Part shown: piece by piece, positions 45,583 to 54,422 of the stretch | How positions within the stretch are numbered: position 1 is the first letter of the stretch | Layout of the letters: the number at the start of each line of letters is the position of its first letter | DNA from: SM23-73-3 sp964580215 | GTDB lineage: Bacteria > Zixibacteria > MSB-5A5 > SM1-73 | NCBI GenBank assembly: GCA_964580215.1 | Contig: CAZOJT010000010.1 | Span: 1-64,000, forward strand | Direction: 5' to 3' | Length of the DNA stretch: 64,000 bases | Position numbers and translations under genes: made by a program | The notes under the pieces: generated by a model | Told to the model about the DNA's origin: nothing | What the model saw: the letters and a program-made list of their open reading frames with translations, nothing else | The model's database searches: none

Positions 45583-46113
45583 CTAAATTTTCATCTCCTT
45601 ATCTGAACTCGATTTGGATTGACTTCGGCTCCCAGCTAACTGAAGCTCTTCTTTATACGATTGATCTTCCTTCTCCATTGATTCCAAAACCTTCAGGTGA
45701 GTCTCAAGCATTGATCTTAATCGGACTACGTATTCCTTCTTCAGGTTATTCAGATCGACTATTTGACTTTTTAATCCTGAGAGAACACTGTAGCTCTCTT
45801 CCAACTTCCTCTCGGCTTTTATCTTTGTCTCTCTCATCAAAAGCTGAGCCTCCTTTTCTGCATTCTGTCTGATCTCCTCCGCCGACTTCTGGGCGGTTAC
45901 CAGCGCCTGTTTGAGGTTTCCCTCCAGGTCTTTATATCCTATCAGAGTCGACTCCACCGAAGAGAGCTTTTCTTTCAACTGGCTATTCTCCTTGACCTGA
46001 TCCTGTAGGGTGGATGATACCATCTCCAGAAAAGCATCCACCTCAGAGGGATCATAACCTCTGAAGGATTTGCCAAACTTTTGATTTTTGATATCTACCG
46101 GTGTGATTTTCAA
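45583..46113 (-). CDS. DivIVA-domain coiled-coil protein
   Basis: A 176-aa protein from TTG at 46113, giving a start LKITPVDIKNQKFGKSFRGYDPSEVDAFLE. GGAGG lies six bases upstream of this TTG, and the upstream in-frame ATG would add 16 unrelated residues, so the TTG is the better start. The N-terminal about 35 residues are the DivIVA membrane-binding motif; the rest is coiled coil (LKEKLSSVESTL, SAEEIRQNAEKEAQLLMRE). It sits in the yggS-yggT-divIVA neighbourhood, which suggests a role in division or polar growth. A homologue in a diderm is less common than in Gram-positives. Confidence 0.87.
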   Translation of the reverse strand: MKITPVDIKNQKFGKSFRGYDPSEVDAFLEMVSSTLQDQVKENSQLKEKLSSVESTLIGYKDLEGNLKQALVTAQKSAEEIRQNAEKEAQLLMRETKIKAERKLEESYSVLSGLKSQIVDLNNLKKEYVVRLRSMLETHLKVLESMEKEDQSYKEELQLAGSRSQSKSSSDKEMKI

Positions 46114-46193
46114 CTTTTGCCTCCAGATTGAATTTGCATTTTTTGACTCTATTATTGGCAATAATCTTTGAACATTACTTTCTCAATTGACAA

Positions 46194-46490
46194 TTATTTC
46201 AAACCTGCACTGATATCATACAGACTTGACACCAGAAAATATTTTATAAACAAAAGTCCAAAGATGGCAATTATCGGCGATAGATCCAGACCCACCCCGC
46301 CGCCCAAAGGGAGCAGTCGTCTGATGCGCTCAAGGACTGGATCAGTGATCTTGGTCAAAAACACAATTCCCGGACTATAAGGATTCGGGTTAAACCATGA
46401 TAGAATTGCCCGGATGATAATGACGATCACATAAAGACTAATAGCCAGATCCAGAAGTTTGGCAATGGCAAAGACTAAATTTGCTAACAC
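46194..46490 (-). CDS. yggT: YggT-family membrane protein
   Basis: A 98-aa protein with two membrane segments (about 4-30 and 65-90) and the family motif IVIIIRAILSWFNPNPYSP...LTKITDPVLERIRRLLPLGGGVGLDLSPI. Its role is not settled; it is linked to cell division and osmotic tolerance in other bacteria. The start is GTG at 46490, with AGGAG eight bases upstream. It lies 20 bases after yggS and about 80 bases before divIVA in the same transcript. Confidence 0.92.
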   Translation of the reverse strand: MLANLVFAIAKLLDLAISLYVIVIIIRAILSWFNPNPYSPGIVFLTKITDPVLERIRRLLPLGGGVGLDLSPIIAIFGLLFIKYFLVSSLYDISAGLK

Positions 46491-46510
46491 AGATAATCTC
46501 CTGTTTTCGA

Positions 46511-47197
46511 CTATCTTCTGGGACCAAATATACCGGTGCCGATCCGAACCATATTGGAGCCTTCCTCTATGGCAACCTCGAAGTCGCTGGTCATTCCCAT
46601 GGAAAGATACCGCATTTCAATATTGGGTATGTTGGCAGACTTTATCTCTTCAAAAAGGGTCTTCAATTTCTTAAAGCAGGGCCGGGTATCCTCTGGATCG
46701 TCGGAAAAAAGTCCTATGGTCATCAAGCCTTTGATCTTAATACCTTCTAATTTTGAGATAGTTTCAATTAAAGATGGGGTTTGTTCAGGCTCCACCCCGA
46801 ACTTGGTCTTTTCCCCTGACGTATTCACCTCCACCAGCACATTCATCACCTTTCCTTTTTCTAAAGCTTTTCGGGAGATCGCTTCCGCCACATGCACACT
46901 GTCCACTGATTCAATGAGATCAAAAAGTTCCGTTGCTTTTTTGGCTTTATTGGTCTGAAGATGACCCACCAGGTGTTTTTCCACCCTTTCGGTTATCTGG
47001 TTGAACTTTGCTTCTGCCTCTTGAATCCGATTTTCCCCGATTAAGTCTATTCCACCCCGAATCGCCTCGTTTATCCTATCAATCTCCACAGTCTTAGTAA
47101 CCACCAGCTTAATTTCTTTGGCTCTCCTACTGCTTTCTTCCGCCGACTTCTCTATGCGAGATCGAATATCTTTAATGTTTTCTTCTATTCCGGACAT
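46511..47197 (-). CDS. yggS: YggS-family PLP homeostasis protein
   Basis: A 228-aa protein from ATG 47197 (MSGIEENIKDIRS...; the longer frame to 47221 adds eight non-conserved residues). It has the PLP-binding lysine in IKLVVTKTVEID near residue 32, GGIDLIGENRIQEAEAKF, HLVGHLQTNKAKKA, VLVEVNTSGEKTKFGV and LSMGMTSDFEVAIEEGSNMVRIGTGIFG at the C-terminus. It has no known enzyme activity but affects pyridoxal phosphate and amino-acid balance. It is first in the minus-strand operon. Confidence 0.93.
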   Translation of the reverse strand: MSGIEENIKDIRSRIEKSAEESSRRAKEIKLVVTKTVEIDRINEAIRGGIDLIGENRIQEAEAKFNQITERVEKHLVGHLQTNKAKKATELFDLIESVDSVHVAEAISRKALEKGKVMNVLVEVNTSGEKTKFGVEPEQTPSLIETISKLEGIKIKGLMTIGLFSDDPEDTRPCFKKLKTLFEEIKSANIPNIEMRYLSMGMTSDFEVAIEEGSNMVRIGTGIFGPRR

Positions 47198-47693
47198 TTT
47201 ATCTTTAAAATATAATATCAACTACCCTGAAAAAACAACAAAATTCTTACGTTATTTTGTAGAGACCAAATACAAATCATACACTTTTTGACGGACGAGT
47301 TACAAGTTACACCCGCATAGGCAAAACGTTTTCAAGTCGGCAAGCACACGACGTCAATTTATTTTATGCCTGCAAACAGAACCAGACAATACGAAGGCGG
47401 TGAACCACGAACGCCTTCGTGGGTCGGGTAGAGGTATTTCTTAAAGGGATCGAGTTTGGAACGGGGTGGAGTAGCCGCCATCCATCTTCTTATAGAGAAG
47501 AGATGATATAAGAGCATATGGAATATTTATTCAGGGTAGGGAAGCTACCCTGAAGTCTACTTTTTCAAATCTGAAAAACTTTTGTTGACAAAGGATCATC
47601 TTTGAATAAATTGTAAAAATCGGATGGGGAGTTATATAGGGATTTTAATGGAATAATTCTTTTCAAAGAAAAAACTTAAAGGAGGTTAACATT
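47198..47693. other. Divergent intergenic region with promoter
   Basis: It lies between yggS and the first M16 gene. TTGACA at 47585-47590, a 16-base spacer and TAAATT at 47607-47612 form a likely promoter for the M16 pair. Otherwise nothing is recognised. Confidence 0.5.
47585..47612 (+). promoter_or_regulatory. Sigma-70-type promoter for M16 pair
   Basis: TTGACA, 16-base spacer, TAAATT. It lies about 80 bases upstream of the ATG at 47694, which itself follows a strong AAAGGAGG. Confidence 0.55.
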
Positions 47694-49223
47694 ATGGGTA
47701 AAAAGATGAACGGGATTTGGGCAATTATATTGGTTTTGGCACTTCCAGCTTTCTGTTTTGCCCAGGGGTTTGAGGATTTAGAAAAAAGCGTGACCGAATA
47801 CACTCTTTCCAACGGGCTAAAGTTGATCATCATGGAAAGACATGAAGCTCCGGTGGTCTCCTTCTGCACTTATGCCAATGTCGGGGCGGTAAACGAATCC
47901 AAAGGGATAACCGGGATTTCGCATCTGTTTGAGCACATGGCTTTTAAAGGAACCAAGACCATCGGCACCAAAAATTATCAAGCCGAAATCGAGGCTATGC
48001 AAAAGGAGGATAGCCTCTTCTGTGAGATTTTAAAGGAGAGAAGGAAGGGCAACAGAGCTGACCCAGAAAGATTGAAAAGCTTAGGGGAGGAATTTGCCCA
48101 GGCACAAGAGGAAGCTGGGAAATATGTGGTGAGCAACGAATTTGGCACGGTGGTAGACCTGGAGGGAGGGGTGGGTTTGAATGCGGGAACCGGATATGAT
48201 GCTACCATGTATTTCTACAATTTACCTTCCAATAAGCTGGAACTGTGGATGTCTTTGGAGTCTGATCGATACCTAAATCCGGTTTTGCGGGAATTCTTTA
48301 AGGAGAAAGACGTGGTGATGGAGGAGAGGAGATTAAGGACAGAAAGCAACCCGTATGGAAAACTTTTTGAGGAGTTTTTGTCCACTGCTTATAAAGCACA
48401 CCCGTATGGCGAACCAGTAATAGGACATATGTCAGATATTCAGGCTTACACCCGTGAGGATGCGGAAAAACAATTTAGAGAATATTATGTGCCTAATAAT
48501 CTTATTATTGGAATTGTCGGAGATGTCAAGCCCAAAGAGGTTATTAAATTGGCGGAGACATATTTTGGTCGAATTCCCAGAGGTCCCGAGCCTAAACCAG
48601 TGGTGACGGTGGAGCCGGAACAGTTGGGCGAGCGTAGAACCCAGGTGGAGGATAAAGCTCAACCGTTTCTGGTGATCGGGTATCACAAGCCCAGCGCCAC
48701 TCATCCGGATGATGCGGTCTTCGATGCTATCTCCGATTACTTGGGTGGAATGAGTATGAGTGGAATGGGTTTTGGTGGAATGAACAGGAGTTCCCGGCTT
48801 TATAAAAGTTTAGTTAAGGAGAAAAAGATTGCAGTCGCCGCGTTTGCCATTCCAGGACTCCCCGGAGCTAAGTATCCTAATCTTTTCACATTCTTAGCCG
48901 TTCCTTCTAAAGATCATACCAACCAGGAGTGTGAGGAAGCAATTTATGAAGAGATCGAAAAGTTGAAAACTGAACTTGTAACACCTGAGGATTTGGAAGC
49001 TATCAAAAAAAGAGCCAGGGCAAATTTCATAAAACAGCTTGAGTCCAATCAAGGCTTGGCAATGCAACTCACCACTTATCAAGCGGTATTGGGCGATTGG
49101 AGGAAGCTATTCGGACAACTGGACAAGATCAATCAGGTAATAGCAGAGGACATAAAAAGGGTGGCAAATGAATACTTGCAAAAAACCAATCGCACCGTGG
49201 CTGAATTGGTGACCATCGAATGA
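47694..49223 (+). CDS. M16-family zinc peptidase, catalytic member
   Basis: A 509-aa protein with a signal peptide (about residues 1-23, ending FAQG). The inverted zinc motif HLFEH (H-x-x-E-H) at about residue 79 is followed by the downstream conserved Glu near 165 (VVDLEGGVGLNAGTG). C-terminal M16 substrate-binding parts follow (AVFDAISDYLGG...NRSSRLYKSLVKEKK). It is probably periplasmic and degrades peptides or processes exported proteins. It forms a pair with the next gene, whose zinc motif is lost, as in heterodimeric M16 enzymes. The ATG has the excellent site AAAGGAGG. Confidence 0.9.
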   Translation: MGKKMNGIWAIILVLALPAFCFAQGFEDLEKSVTEYTLSNGLKLIIMERHEAPVVSFCTYANVGAVNESKGITGISHLFEHMAFKGTKTIGTKNYQAEIEAMQKEDSLFCEILKERRKGNRADPERLKSLGEEFAQAQEEAGKYVVSNEFGTVVDLEGGVGLNAGTGYDATMYFYNLPSNKLELWMSLESDRYLNPVLREFFKEKDVVMEERRLRTESNPYGKLFEEFLSTAYKAHPYGEPVIGHMSDIQAYTREDAEKQFREYYVPNNLIIGIVGDVKPKEVIKLAETYFGRIPRGPEPKPVVTVEPEQLGERRTQVEDKAQPFLVIGYHKPSATHPDDAVFDAISDYLGGMSMSGMGFGGMNRSSRLYKSLVKEKKIAVAAFAIPGLPGAKYPNLFTFLAVPSKDHTNQECEEAIYEEIEKLKTELVTPEDLEAIKKRARANFIKQLESNQGLAMQLTTYQAVLGDWRKLFGQLDKINQVIAEDIKRVANEYLQKTNRTVAELVTIE

Positions 49224-49267
49224 TAAAGAAGAATTACTGATACAAACGTAATTATTTCTAATACGAT

Positions 49268-49316
49268 GCCCCCTCACCCTTACCCTCTCCCCCAGGGGAG
49301 AGGGAAGGGTGAGGGG
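49268..49316. repeat. CCCTCACCCTTACCCTCTCC / GGAGAGGGAAGGGTGAGGG hairpin
   Basis: A long hairpin between the two M16 genes: CCCCTCACCCTTACCCTCTC, CCCCAGGGG, then the matching arm GAGGGAAGGGTGAGGGG. It could slow or partly end transcription between the two genes and so set their ratio (inference). Confidence 0.7.
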
Positions 49317-49336
49317 TAAATCAAGAGGAGAAAGCC

Positions 49337-51466
49337 ATGAAAACTTTTACGAAAAGGATTTGGTTCTCAGTTCTTGTAATGATTTTATCTTTGGTTATTT
49401 GCTCTAATAGCCTAGGACAGAAAAGTTACAAAGAATTAAAATATCCACCACTCTCCGAACTCAAGATGCCGGAGGTCAAAAGGGAAGTCCTTCCCAATGG
49501 AATGATACTTTTTCTGGTGGAGGATCACCAGCTTCCTTTGATCGAGCTTTCTGCCTGGATCAGAGTCGGCTCAGTCTATGAGCCGGCGGATAAAGTAGGG
49601 CTGGCTGCCATCACCGGAGCGGTTATGAGGACCGGGGGAACTGCCAAGATGAATGGGGATCAGATCGACAAGGAGCTTGATGGATTGGGTGCCACGGTGG
49701 AGACATTTGTCGGTCTAACTTGTGGCAATGCCTCTATGTCCGTGTTAAAAGAGGATATAGACAAAGGACTTTCCATCTTAGCAGACATTCTGATGAGCCC
49801 TCAATTTGCTGAAGATAAAATTGAGTTAGAGAAGATGAACCATAGAAGTGGGATTGCTCGTAGAAACGATCTTCCCATGATGATCGCCGATCGTGAGTTT
49901 AAAAAGCTTATCTATGGAGATGCTTCGGTCTACGCCCGCACCACCGAATATGAGACCATCGATAATGTCACCCGGGATGATCTAATTGCCTTTCACAAAA
50001 AATATTTCCATCCCAATTCGGTGATTATGGGTGTGTGGGGAAACTTTGAGATCAAAGAAATGATCAAAAAAATTGAGAGCGCCTTTGCCAACTGGAAACC
50101 GATTGAACTCGATCTACCGGAATTACCCAAGGTGGATTACCATTTTCGCTCGTCTGTTCATTTAGTCAAAAAAGAAGATATTAATCAGACCAATATATAT
50201 ATGGGGCACATCGGTGGAAAGATGGATGATCCGGACTATTTTGCTTTGAGCGTGATGAATGACATCCTGGGAGGAGCTTTCTCCGGACGGCTTTTCAAAA
50301 AGGTGCGATCCGAGCAAGGGTTGGCTTATCATGTCGGAGGAAGTTCCCGATCGAATTTTGGCTATCCGGGACTATTCTTGCTTACCTGTGAGACCAAATC
50401 CCAATCCACCATCAAAGCCATCCAATCCATAATGGAGGAGGTGAAAAGGATCACTCAAGAGGAGGTCACAGACGAGGAACTGGAAAGGGCAAAGAAAAGC
50501 TTCTTAAACTCCTTTGTCTTCAAATTCGATACTAAAGGGGAAATCGTCAAACGACTCTTGACATACGAATATTATGGATTCCCTTTGGACTTTTTGCAGA
50601 GAACCAAAGAAAACATCGAGAAAGTGACCAAGCAGGACGTTTTGCGGGTAGCACAGATCCATCTTCATCCGGAGGATCTGGTCATCTTGGCGGTGGGCAA
50701 GACTTTAGATTTTGACCAGCCTTTATCTGTCTTGGGAGAAGTGGATACCATAGATATTTACCGGACGGAGAAGAAAGCTAAAGAAGAGGTTCCTGAAGCA
50801 ACTCCTGCCTCCTTAGCTAAAGGAAAAGAAATATTGGATCAGGTTATAAAAGCTTCGGGAGGAAAGGATGCTTTCAAGTCCATAAGCAATGCGGTGATAA
50901 AAACTGAGACTTCTGCTTCCACACCACAGGGAGAATTCCAAATCTCAATGATCACCTTTCATATTTTCCCGGACAAGATCAGGCAGGAGATGTCTATGCC
51001 TTTCGGAACCATAGTCACCGTATTCGATGGAGAGAAAGGATGGATGGCAAGTCCTCAGGGCACACAGGATTTGCCTGAATCACAATTAAAAGAGATAAAG
51101 TCTGAGCTTTTCCGCAGTCATTTCCATCTCTTTTTGGCAGAGGATCTGAAAGTTCAATTTATAGGAGAGGAGAGTTTAGATGACAAAAAAGTCGATGTTA
51201 TTCTGCTCTCTGATCCGGCTGGAAACCAGCTAAAGATGTATGTGGATCAGGTAACTGGTCTCCCTTTGAAAGAATCTTATCATGGAACCAGCATGATGGG
51301 TCCGGCTACTGTGGAGCAGATATTTTCCGATTATCGAGAAGTATCAGGGGTGAAAATTCCTTTTTCCATCAAGAGCTTTGCCAGCGGACAAAAGATGGCG
51401 GAGACTAAAATCTTAGAGATCAACTTCAACACTCAAATCGACCCAGAGCTTTTTATTAAGCAATAG
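49337..51466 (+). CDS. Non-catalytic M16 partner fused to a lipoprotein-sorting-like C-terminal domain
   Basis: A 709-aa secreted protein (signal peptide about 1-28). The M16 fold is clear (REVLPNGMILFLVEDHQLPLIELSAWIRVGSVYEPADKVGLA), but the position of H-x-x-E-H reads AAITGAVMRTGGT, so zinc binding is lost. It retains GLAYHVGGSSRSNFGYPGLF. This pattern is the inactive beta-like subunit of an M16 heterodimer. The last about 230 residues (EILDQVIKASGGKDAFKSI...NQLKMYVDQVTGLPLKESYHG) resemble LolA/LolB-like outer-membrane lipoprotein sorting folds. Strong GAGGAG before the ATG. Expressed with the catalytic partner upstream. Confidence 0.87.
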   Translation: MKTFTKRIWFSVLVMILSLVICSNSLGQKSYKELKYPPLSELKMPEVKREVLPNGMILFLVEDHQLPLIELSAWIRVGSVYEPADKVGLAAITGAVMRTGGTAKMNGDQIDKELDGLGATVETFVGLTCGNASMSVLKEDIDKGLSILADILMSPQFAEDKIELEKMNHRSGIARRNDLPMMIADREFKKLIYGDASVYARTTEYETIDNVTRDDLIAFHKKYFHPNSVIMGVWGNFEIKEMIKKIESAFANWKPIELDLPELPKVDYHFRSSVHLVKKEDINQTNIYMGHIGGKMDDPDYFALSVMNDILGGAFSGRLFKKVRSEQGLAYHVGGSSRSNFGYPGLFLLTCETKSQSTIKAIQSIMEEVKRITQEEVTDEELERAKKSFLNSFVFKFDTKGEIVKRLLTYEYYGFPLDFLQRTKENIEKVTKQDVLRVAQIHLHPEDLVILAVGKTLDFDQPLSVLGEVDTIDIYRTEKKAKEEVPEATPASLAKGKEILDQVIKASGGKDAFKSISNAVIKTETSASTPQGEFQISMITFHIFPDKIRQEMSMPFGTIVTVFDGEKGWMASPQGTQDLPESQLKEIKSELFRSHFHLFLAEDLKVQFIGEESLDDKKVDVILLSDPAGNQLKMYVDQVTGLPLKESYHGTSMMGPATVEQIFSDYREVSGVKIPFSIKSFASGQKMAETKILEINFNTQIDPELFIKQ

Positions 51467-51609
51467 ATCAAAATTCAGCCAGGCACTTATCCGCAAAAAG
51501 TTGGGGCAGGGGTTCAACCTCTGCCCCAACAAGGAGCTTGACGTTGGTTCGGGGTGCCCCCACCCCGAACCAGATATGTTGCGGGGTAGGGGTACCCCGC
51601 AACAACAGC

Positions 51610-51660
51610 CAAATAAGAATTTGTCAAGCATCCCGCCTTCGGCGGGGATGCATGACCTAC
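51610..51660 (+). repeat. Nested palindrome, GTCAAGCA..TGCATGACC family, copy 2
   Basis: CAAATAAGAATTTGTCAAGCA, inner TCCCGCCTTCGGCGGGGA, then TGCATGACCTAC. The flanks match copy 1 (19872-19920), whose interior is GGCTACGCCA. Confidence 0.75.
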
Positions 51661-51886
51661 AGCCTCGCCGGCAAAACCTGCAACTATCGCAAAATATTCC
51701 TTGACAACTGAGGAAAAAGTAACTATTCTTTATTAACGGATAGAAATTTTCGTCTCAATTTTACAAGAACATCTGTGAGTGGCTGAATGTCTTTCGCTCT
51801 TTGCAGAGGGGTCGAACCTTTTCTTTCAGGGAGGTAATATACATGCGAGACCCACCAATTAAATCCGGGGTTGTGCCTGGGGTTGT

Positions 51887-52131
51887 AGTTGCCCAATTCA
51901 TTGGGCGATGGATTGTGAAGTTGTAGCCGCAACCTTTGCACCAAAGGTGGATCTGTCTATGACAGACAGGTTGCGAAACTGAGATTCACAGCTGATTCAG
52001 CGAACTTGTAGTGAGCGGAGCGAATCTATTAAACAGATAGTTTTAGCTGACACATTGACTACTGGCTTCCATCTGCTTAATCATCGTAATCAGCTGTGAG
52101 ACATCATAGCTCGATGAATCAAGCAACTACA
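51887..52131. repeat. GTAGTTGC/GCAACTAC element, extended copy
   Basis: It starts TTGTAGTTGCCCAATTCATT-GGGC and ends GCTCGATGAATCAAGCAACTAC-AA. About 200 bases lie between the arms, including GTAGTGAGCGGAGCGAATCT. The compact copies at 35878-35935 and 62983-63040 have the arms close together, so this one may carry an insertion. Confidence 0.6.
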
Positions 52132-52189
52132 AACTCACCCTTTCACCTTACACCTTCAACCTTTAACCTTCTTTGAAAAGGAGCCAAAA

Positions 52190-53662
52190 ATGAAAACAAA
52201 AACTATCCTTTCGGTTTTTTGTTTGTTATCTGCCTACTGCCTACTGAGTACTGCCTACTGCTTTTCCGCCGTCCCAAGCTTGATCAATTATCAGGGGGTG
52301 TTGAAAGATTCATCGGGCGTGCCCTATGACGGAAACGCCACCATGGTATTTTCCATCTGGGGTGATTCAACGGATGGAAACAAACTATGGGAGGAAACGC
52401 AGGCAATTGTCTCTGTGTCGCATGGTCTTTTTAATGTGCTTCTGGGAAGCTCTCACACAATTCCTGATTCAGTTTTCGCCCAACCAAATAGCTGGCTTCA
52501 GGTGATTGCCAACGGAAGTCAGTTATCTCCGAGAAGGCGAATTGTGAGCGTGGGTTATGCACTCCATTCAGAATTTACCGACACGGCTGAGTATGCTTTC
52601 TCTGCTCCTCCTGATGATGACTGGGACACAGACACAGCAGGCTTTAACATCTACCGCATGACTGGCAACATCGGTATCGGAACGCCGAGTCCACAAGGAA
52701 AGCTCGATATTAATGGACCCTTGGCTGTTGCAGGTGATGTGGGCACTGATGGTCAGTTTTTAAAAACTCAAGGGCCAGGAATTAATCCCGTTTGGAGTGA
52801 TGTGACAGCAGTGCCTGCAGACAACTCAGTCTCCCAAGCAAAACTTAAAACAGCAACAGGAGAAGTATCCGTAACAGGAACTGATGCAAATCTTGAATTA
52901 CCTGGTGGAACTTATGGTTTTTATCCACAATTAAAGGCCTCAGATACAGGTGGCAATAATAATGCTGCTCGTATTAGTCAACTGGAAAACACAACTTTAT
53001 CTGGATGGACTTCTTATAAGACCACTATAACTCTGAGAGTTGATGGTGGTAGAACTCTTTATGCTCAACAACGCTATGTTACTTCATCTGGTAAAGACCA
53101 TTGGATATTTCTGCTTGGAGATAGAGCTACAACACAAACTGTAGCAGGCTATCAGGCTCCCGATCACCCTTGTTATGGTTCTGGGGGAGACGAAAATGAC
53201 ATACCGCATCCCTTCGGCTCTTATGACCCAGACAAGCACGAGGTAATCTTAATTGATAATGAAATTCTCCCAGAGCTTAAAGCGAAAGTTACTTCAAAAA
53301 GAAGCTTACTGACCGTTATCAATGAAGATTACGAGATAGATTTTGATTCCGAGCCGGTTTATCAGCCAAGGGAGATTATCGAGATAGATGAATACGGAGA
53401 TAAGGAAGGTGAGATTTTACTAAAAATCAAAACGCCTGAATGGGCAAAGATTCTAATCGGAAAAGATGAAATATATTTGAAGCGAAGATTAGTAGAAACT
53501 TTGCCTTCTTATATCTCTTACACAAAACTAAAGTCTAAATCGGAGGCTATTTCTGAATCTCAAATTCTGAGCCAGAAATGGGAGTCAACCATGCCCAAAG
53601 GGCTGGTTGATAAAAAAGCGTCTTCGCGTAGCCCCGCCTTTGGCGGGGCTGGCAAGCCGTAA
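52190..53662 (+). CDS. Secreted protein with tail-fibre-like segment; C-terminus encoded by a dispersed repeat
   Basis: A 490-aa protein with a signal peptide (about 1-27, Cys-rich: FCLLSAYCLLSTAYCFS). The first part (about 30-140, PSLINYQGVLKDSSGVPYDG, MVFSIWGD) resembles an N-terminal module often seen in secreted FCB proteins. At about 155-200, GNIGIGTPSPQGKLDINGPL resembles tail-fibre-type sequence. The final residues SRSPAFGGAGKP and the stop codon are read from a CCCCGCCTTTGGCGGGG repeat (53632-53648) and the hairpin after it, so the natural C-terminus has been altered. The ATG follows AAAAGGAG. Role unknown; probably surface-exposed. Confidence 0.8.
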   Translation: MKTKTILSVFCLLSAYCLLSTAYCFSAVPSLINYQGVLKDSSGVPYDGNATMVFSIWGDSTDGNKLWEETQAIVSVSHGLFNVLLGSSHTIPDSVFAQPNSWLQVIANGSQLSPRRRIVSVGYALHSEFTDTAEYAFSAPPDDDWDTDTAGFNIYRMTGNIGIGTPSPQGKLDINGPLAVAGDVGTDGQFLKTQGPGINPVWSDVTAVPADNSVSQAKLKTATGEVSVTGTDANLELPGGTYGFYPQLKASDTGGNNNAARISQLENTTLSGWTSYKTTITLRVDGGRTLYAQQRYVTSSGKDHWIFLLGDRATTQTVAGYQAPDHPCYGSGGDENDIPHPFGSYDPDKHEVILIDNEILPELKAKVTSKRSLLTVINEDYEIDFDSEPVYQPREIIEIDEYGDKEGEILLKIKTPEWAKILIGKDEIYLKRRLVETLPSYISYTKLKSKSEAISESQILSQKWESTMPKGLVDKKASSRSPAFGGAGKP

Positions 53663-53676
53663 AGGCTTGCCTACGC
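53626..53676. repeat. Nested GCGTAG..CTACGC palindrome overlapping a gene end
   Basis: Outer arms GCGTAG and CTACGC enclose CCCCGCCTTTGGCGGGG and a second hairpin (GGCAAGCC...GGCTTGCC). The stop codon of the upstream gene lies in the loop of the second hairpin. A related GCGTAG..CTACGC repeat is near 43777-43852. Confidence 0.75.
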
Positions 53677-53969
53677 GCTTCTCGAATGGAACGTAAGTTC
53701 ATTTCTCCTTCGGGAGAAGGTTAGAAGAATGCGAAAAGTGGAATCTCTGAAATCTCTCACCTTAGTCCTCTCCCCGGAGGGGAGAGGAAAAGCGTCCCCT
53801 CTACCCGTTGGGGAGATTCGTATGAATGCTTCGCAGGGATAGGGTGAGGGGGGATTGTCAAAGCAAGCCAGACAGTATGTAGGGACAGGGCTTGTCCCTG
53901 TCCGCTCTTGAAGGCGGACAGCCACAAGGGCTGTCCCTACGATAACTTGAAAGAGAGGAGAAAATAATT
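53663..53969. other. Intergenic region with hairpins
   Basis: It contains CTCTCCCCGGAGGGGAGAG near 53768 and GGGACAGGGCTTGTCCCTGTCC followed by GACAGCCACAAGGGCTGTCC near 53880-53937. No gene is supported. AGGAG precedes the next start codon. Confidence 0.5.
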
Positions 53970-54422
53970 ATGAGTAGCTCAAAAAGCAAAATTAAAAGGA
54001 TTTTACTATCTGCTGGGTTTTTCTTGCTCTTGGTCTCTTTTCCCCAACTTTCATGGGGAAGTGGCTACAAGATCGATTGGGATAATCTGAACAATGGCAT
54101 CCAGCCAGAAAGCTCAGATGTGTTCTTCATCATGTCTTCTGTTGGTCAGTCGGTCACGGGTAACATGCAAGGAGACAATTACATTTTGGTAGCTGGTTTC
54201 TGGACAGGATACTACAAATCTGGCGATGTTAATGCAGATGGGGTGATAGACCTTGGGGATGTCCTATATTTGATAAACTATCTATATAAAAACGGTCCTG
54301 CTCCTGATCCCTTAGAAACTGGAGATGCTAATTGCGACGGGGTGATTGACCTCGGGGATTTGCTCTATCTGATCAACTATCTTTACAAAGGCGGTCCACC
54401 ACCGCTTCATTGCGACCCATAG
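53970..54422 (+). CDS. Small secreted dockerin protein
   Basis: A 150-aa protein. A signal peptide covers about 1-32. A short region (about 33-80, GYKIDWDNLNNGIQPESSDVFFIMSSVGQSVTG...GFWTGYY) leads to a doubled dockerin (about 83-150) with DVNADGVIDLGD and DANCDGVIDLGD, each followed by LYLINYLYK. The short first region resembles a common start in surface proteins of Zixibacteria-like genomes (recalled, not checked). It is nearly all dockerin, and no cohesin is seen in the window. GAGGAG precedes the ATG. Confidence 0.85.
   Translation: MSSSKSKIKRILLSAGFFLLLVSFPQLSWGSGYKIDWDNLNNGIQPESSDVFFIMSSVGQSVTGNMQGDNYILVAGFWTGYYKSGDVNADGVIDLGDVLYLINYLYKNGPAPDPLETGDANCDGVIDLGDLLYLINYLYKGGPPPLHCDP

Larger units (their letters stand above)
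51467..52189. other. Intergenic region packed with repeats
   Basis: It holds GGTTCGGGGTGCCCCCACCCC-GAACC (about 51545-51570), TTGCGGGGTAGGGGTACCCC-GCAA (about 51579-51602), a nested GTCAAGCA repeat with CCCGCCTTCGGCGGG inside (51610-51660), and a 245-base GTAGTTGC element (51887-52131). No gene is supported. A TTGACA-N17-TATTCT promoter-like pair lies near 51703-51731. Confidence 0.6.
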
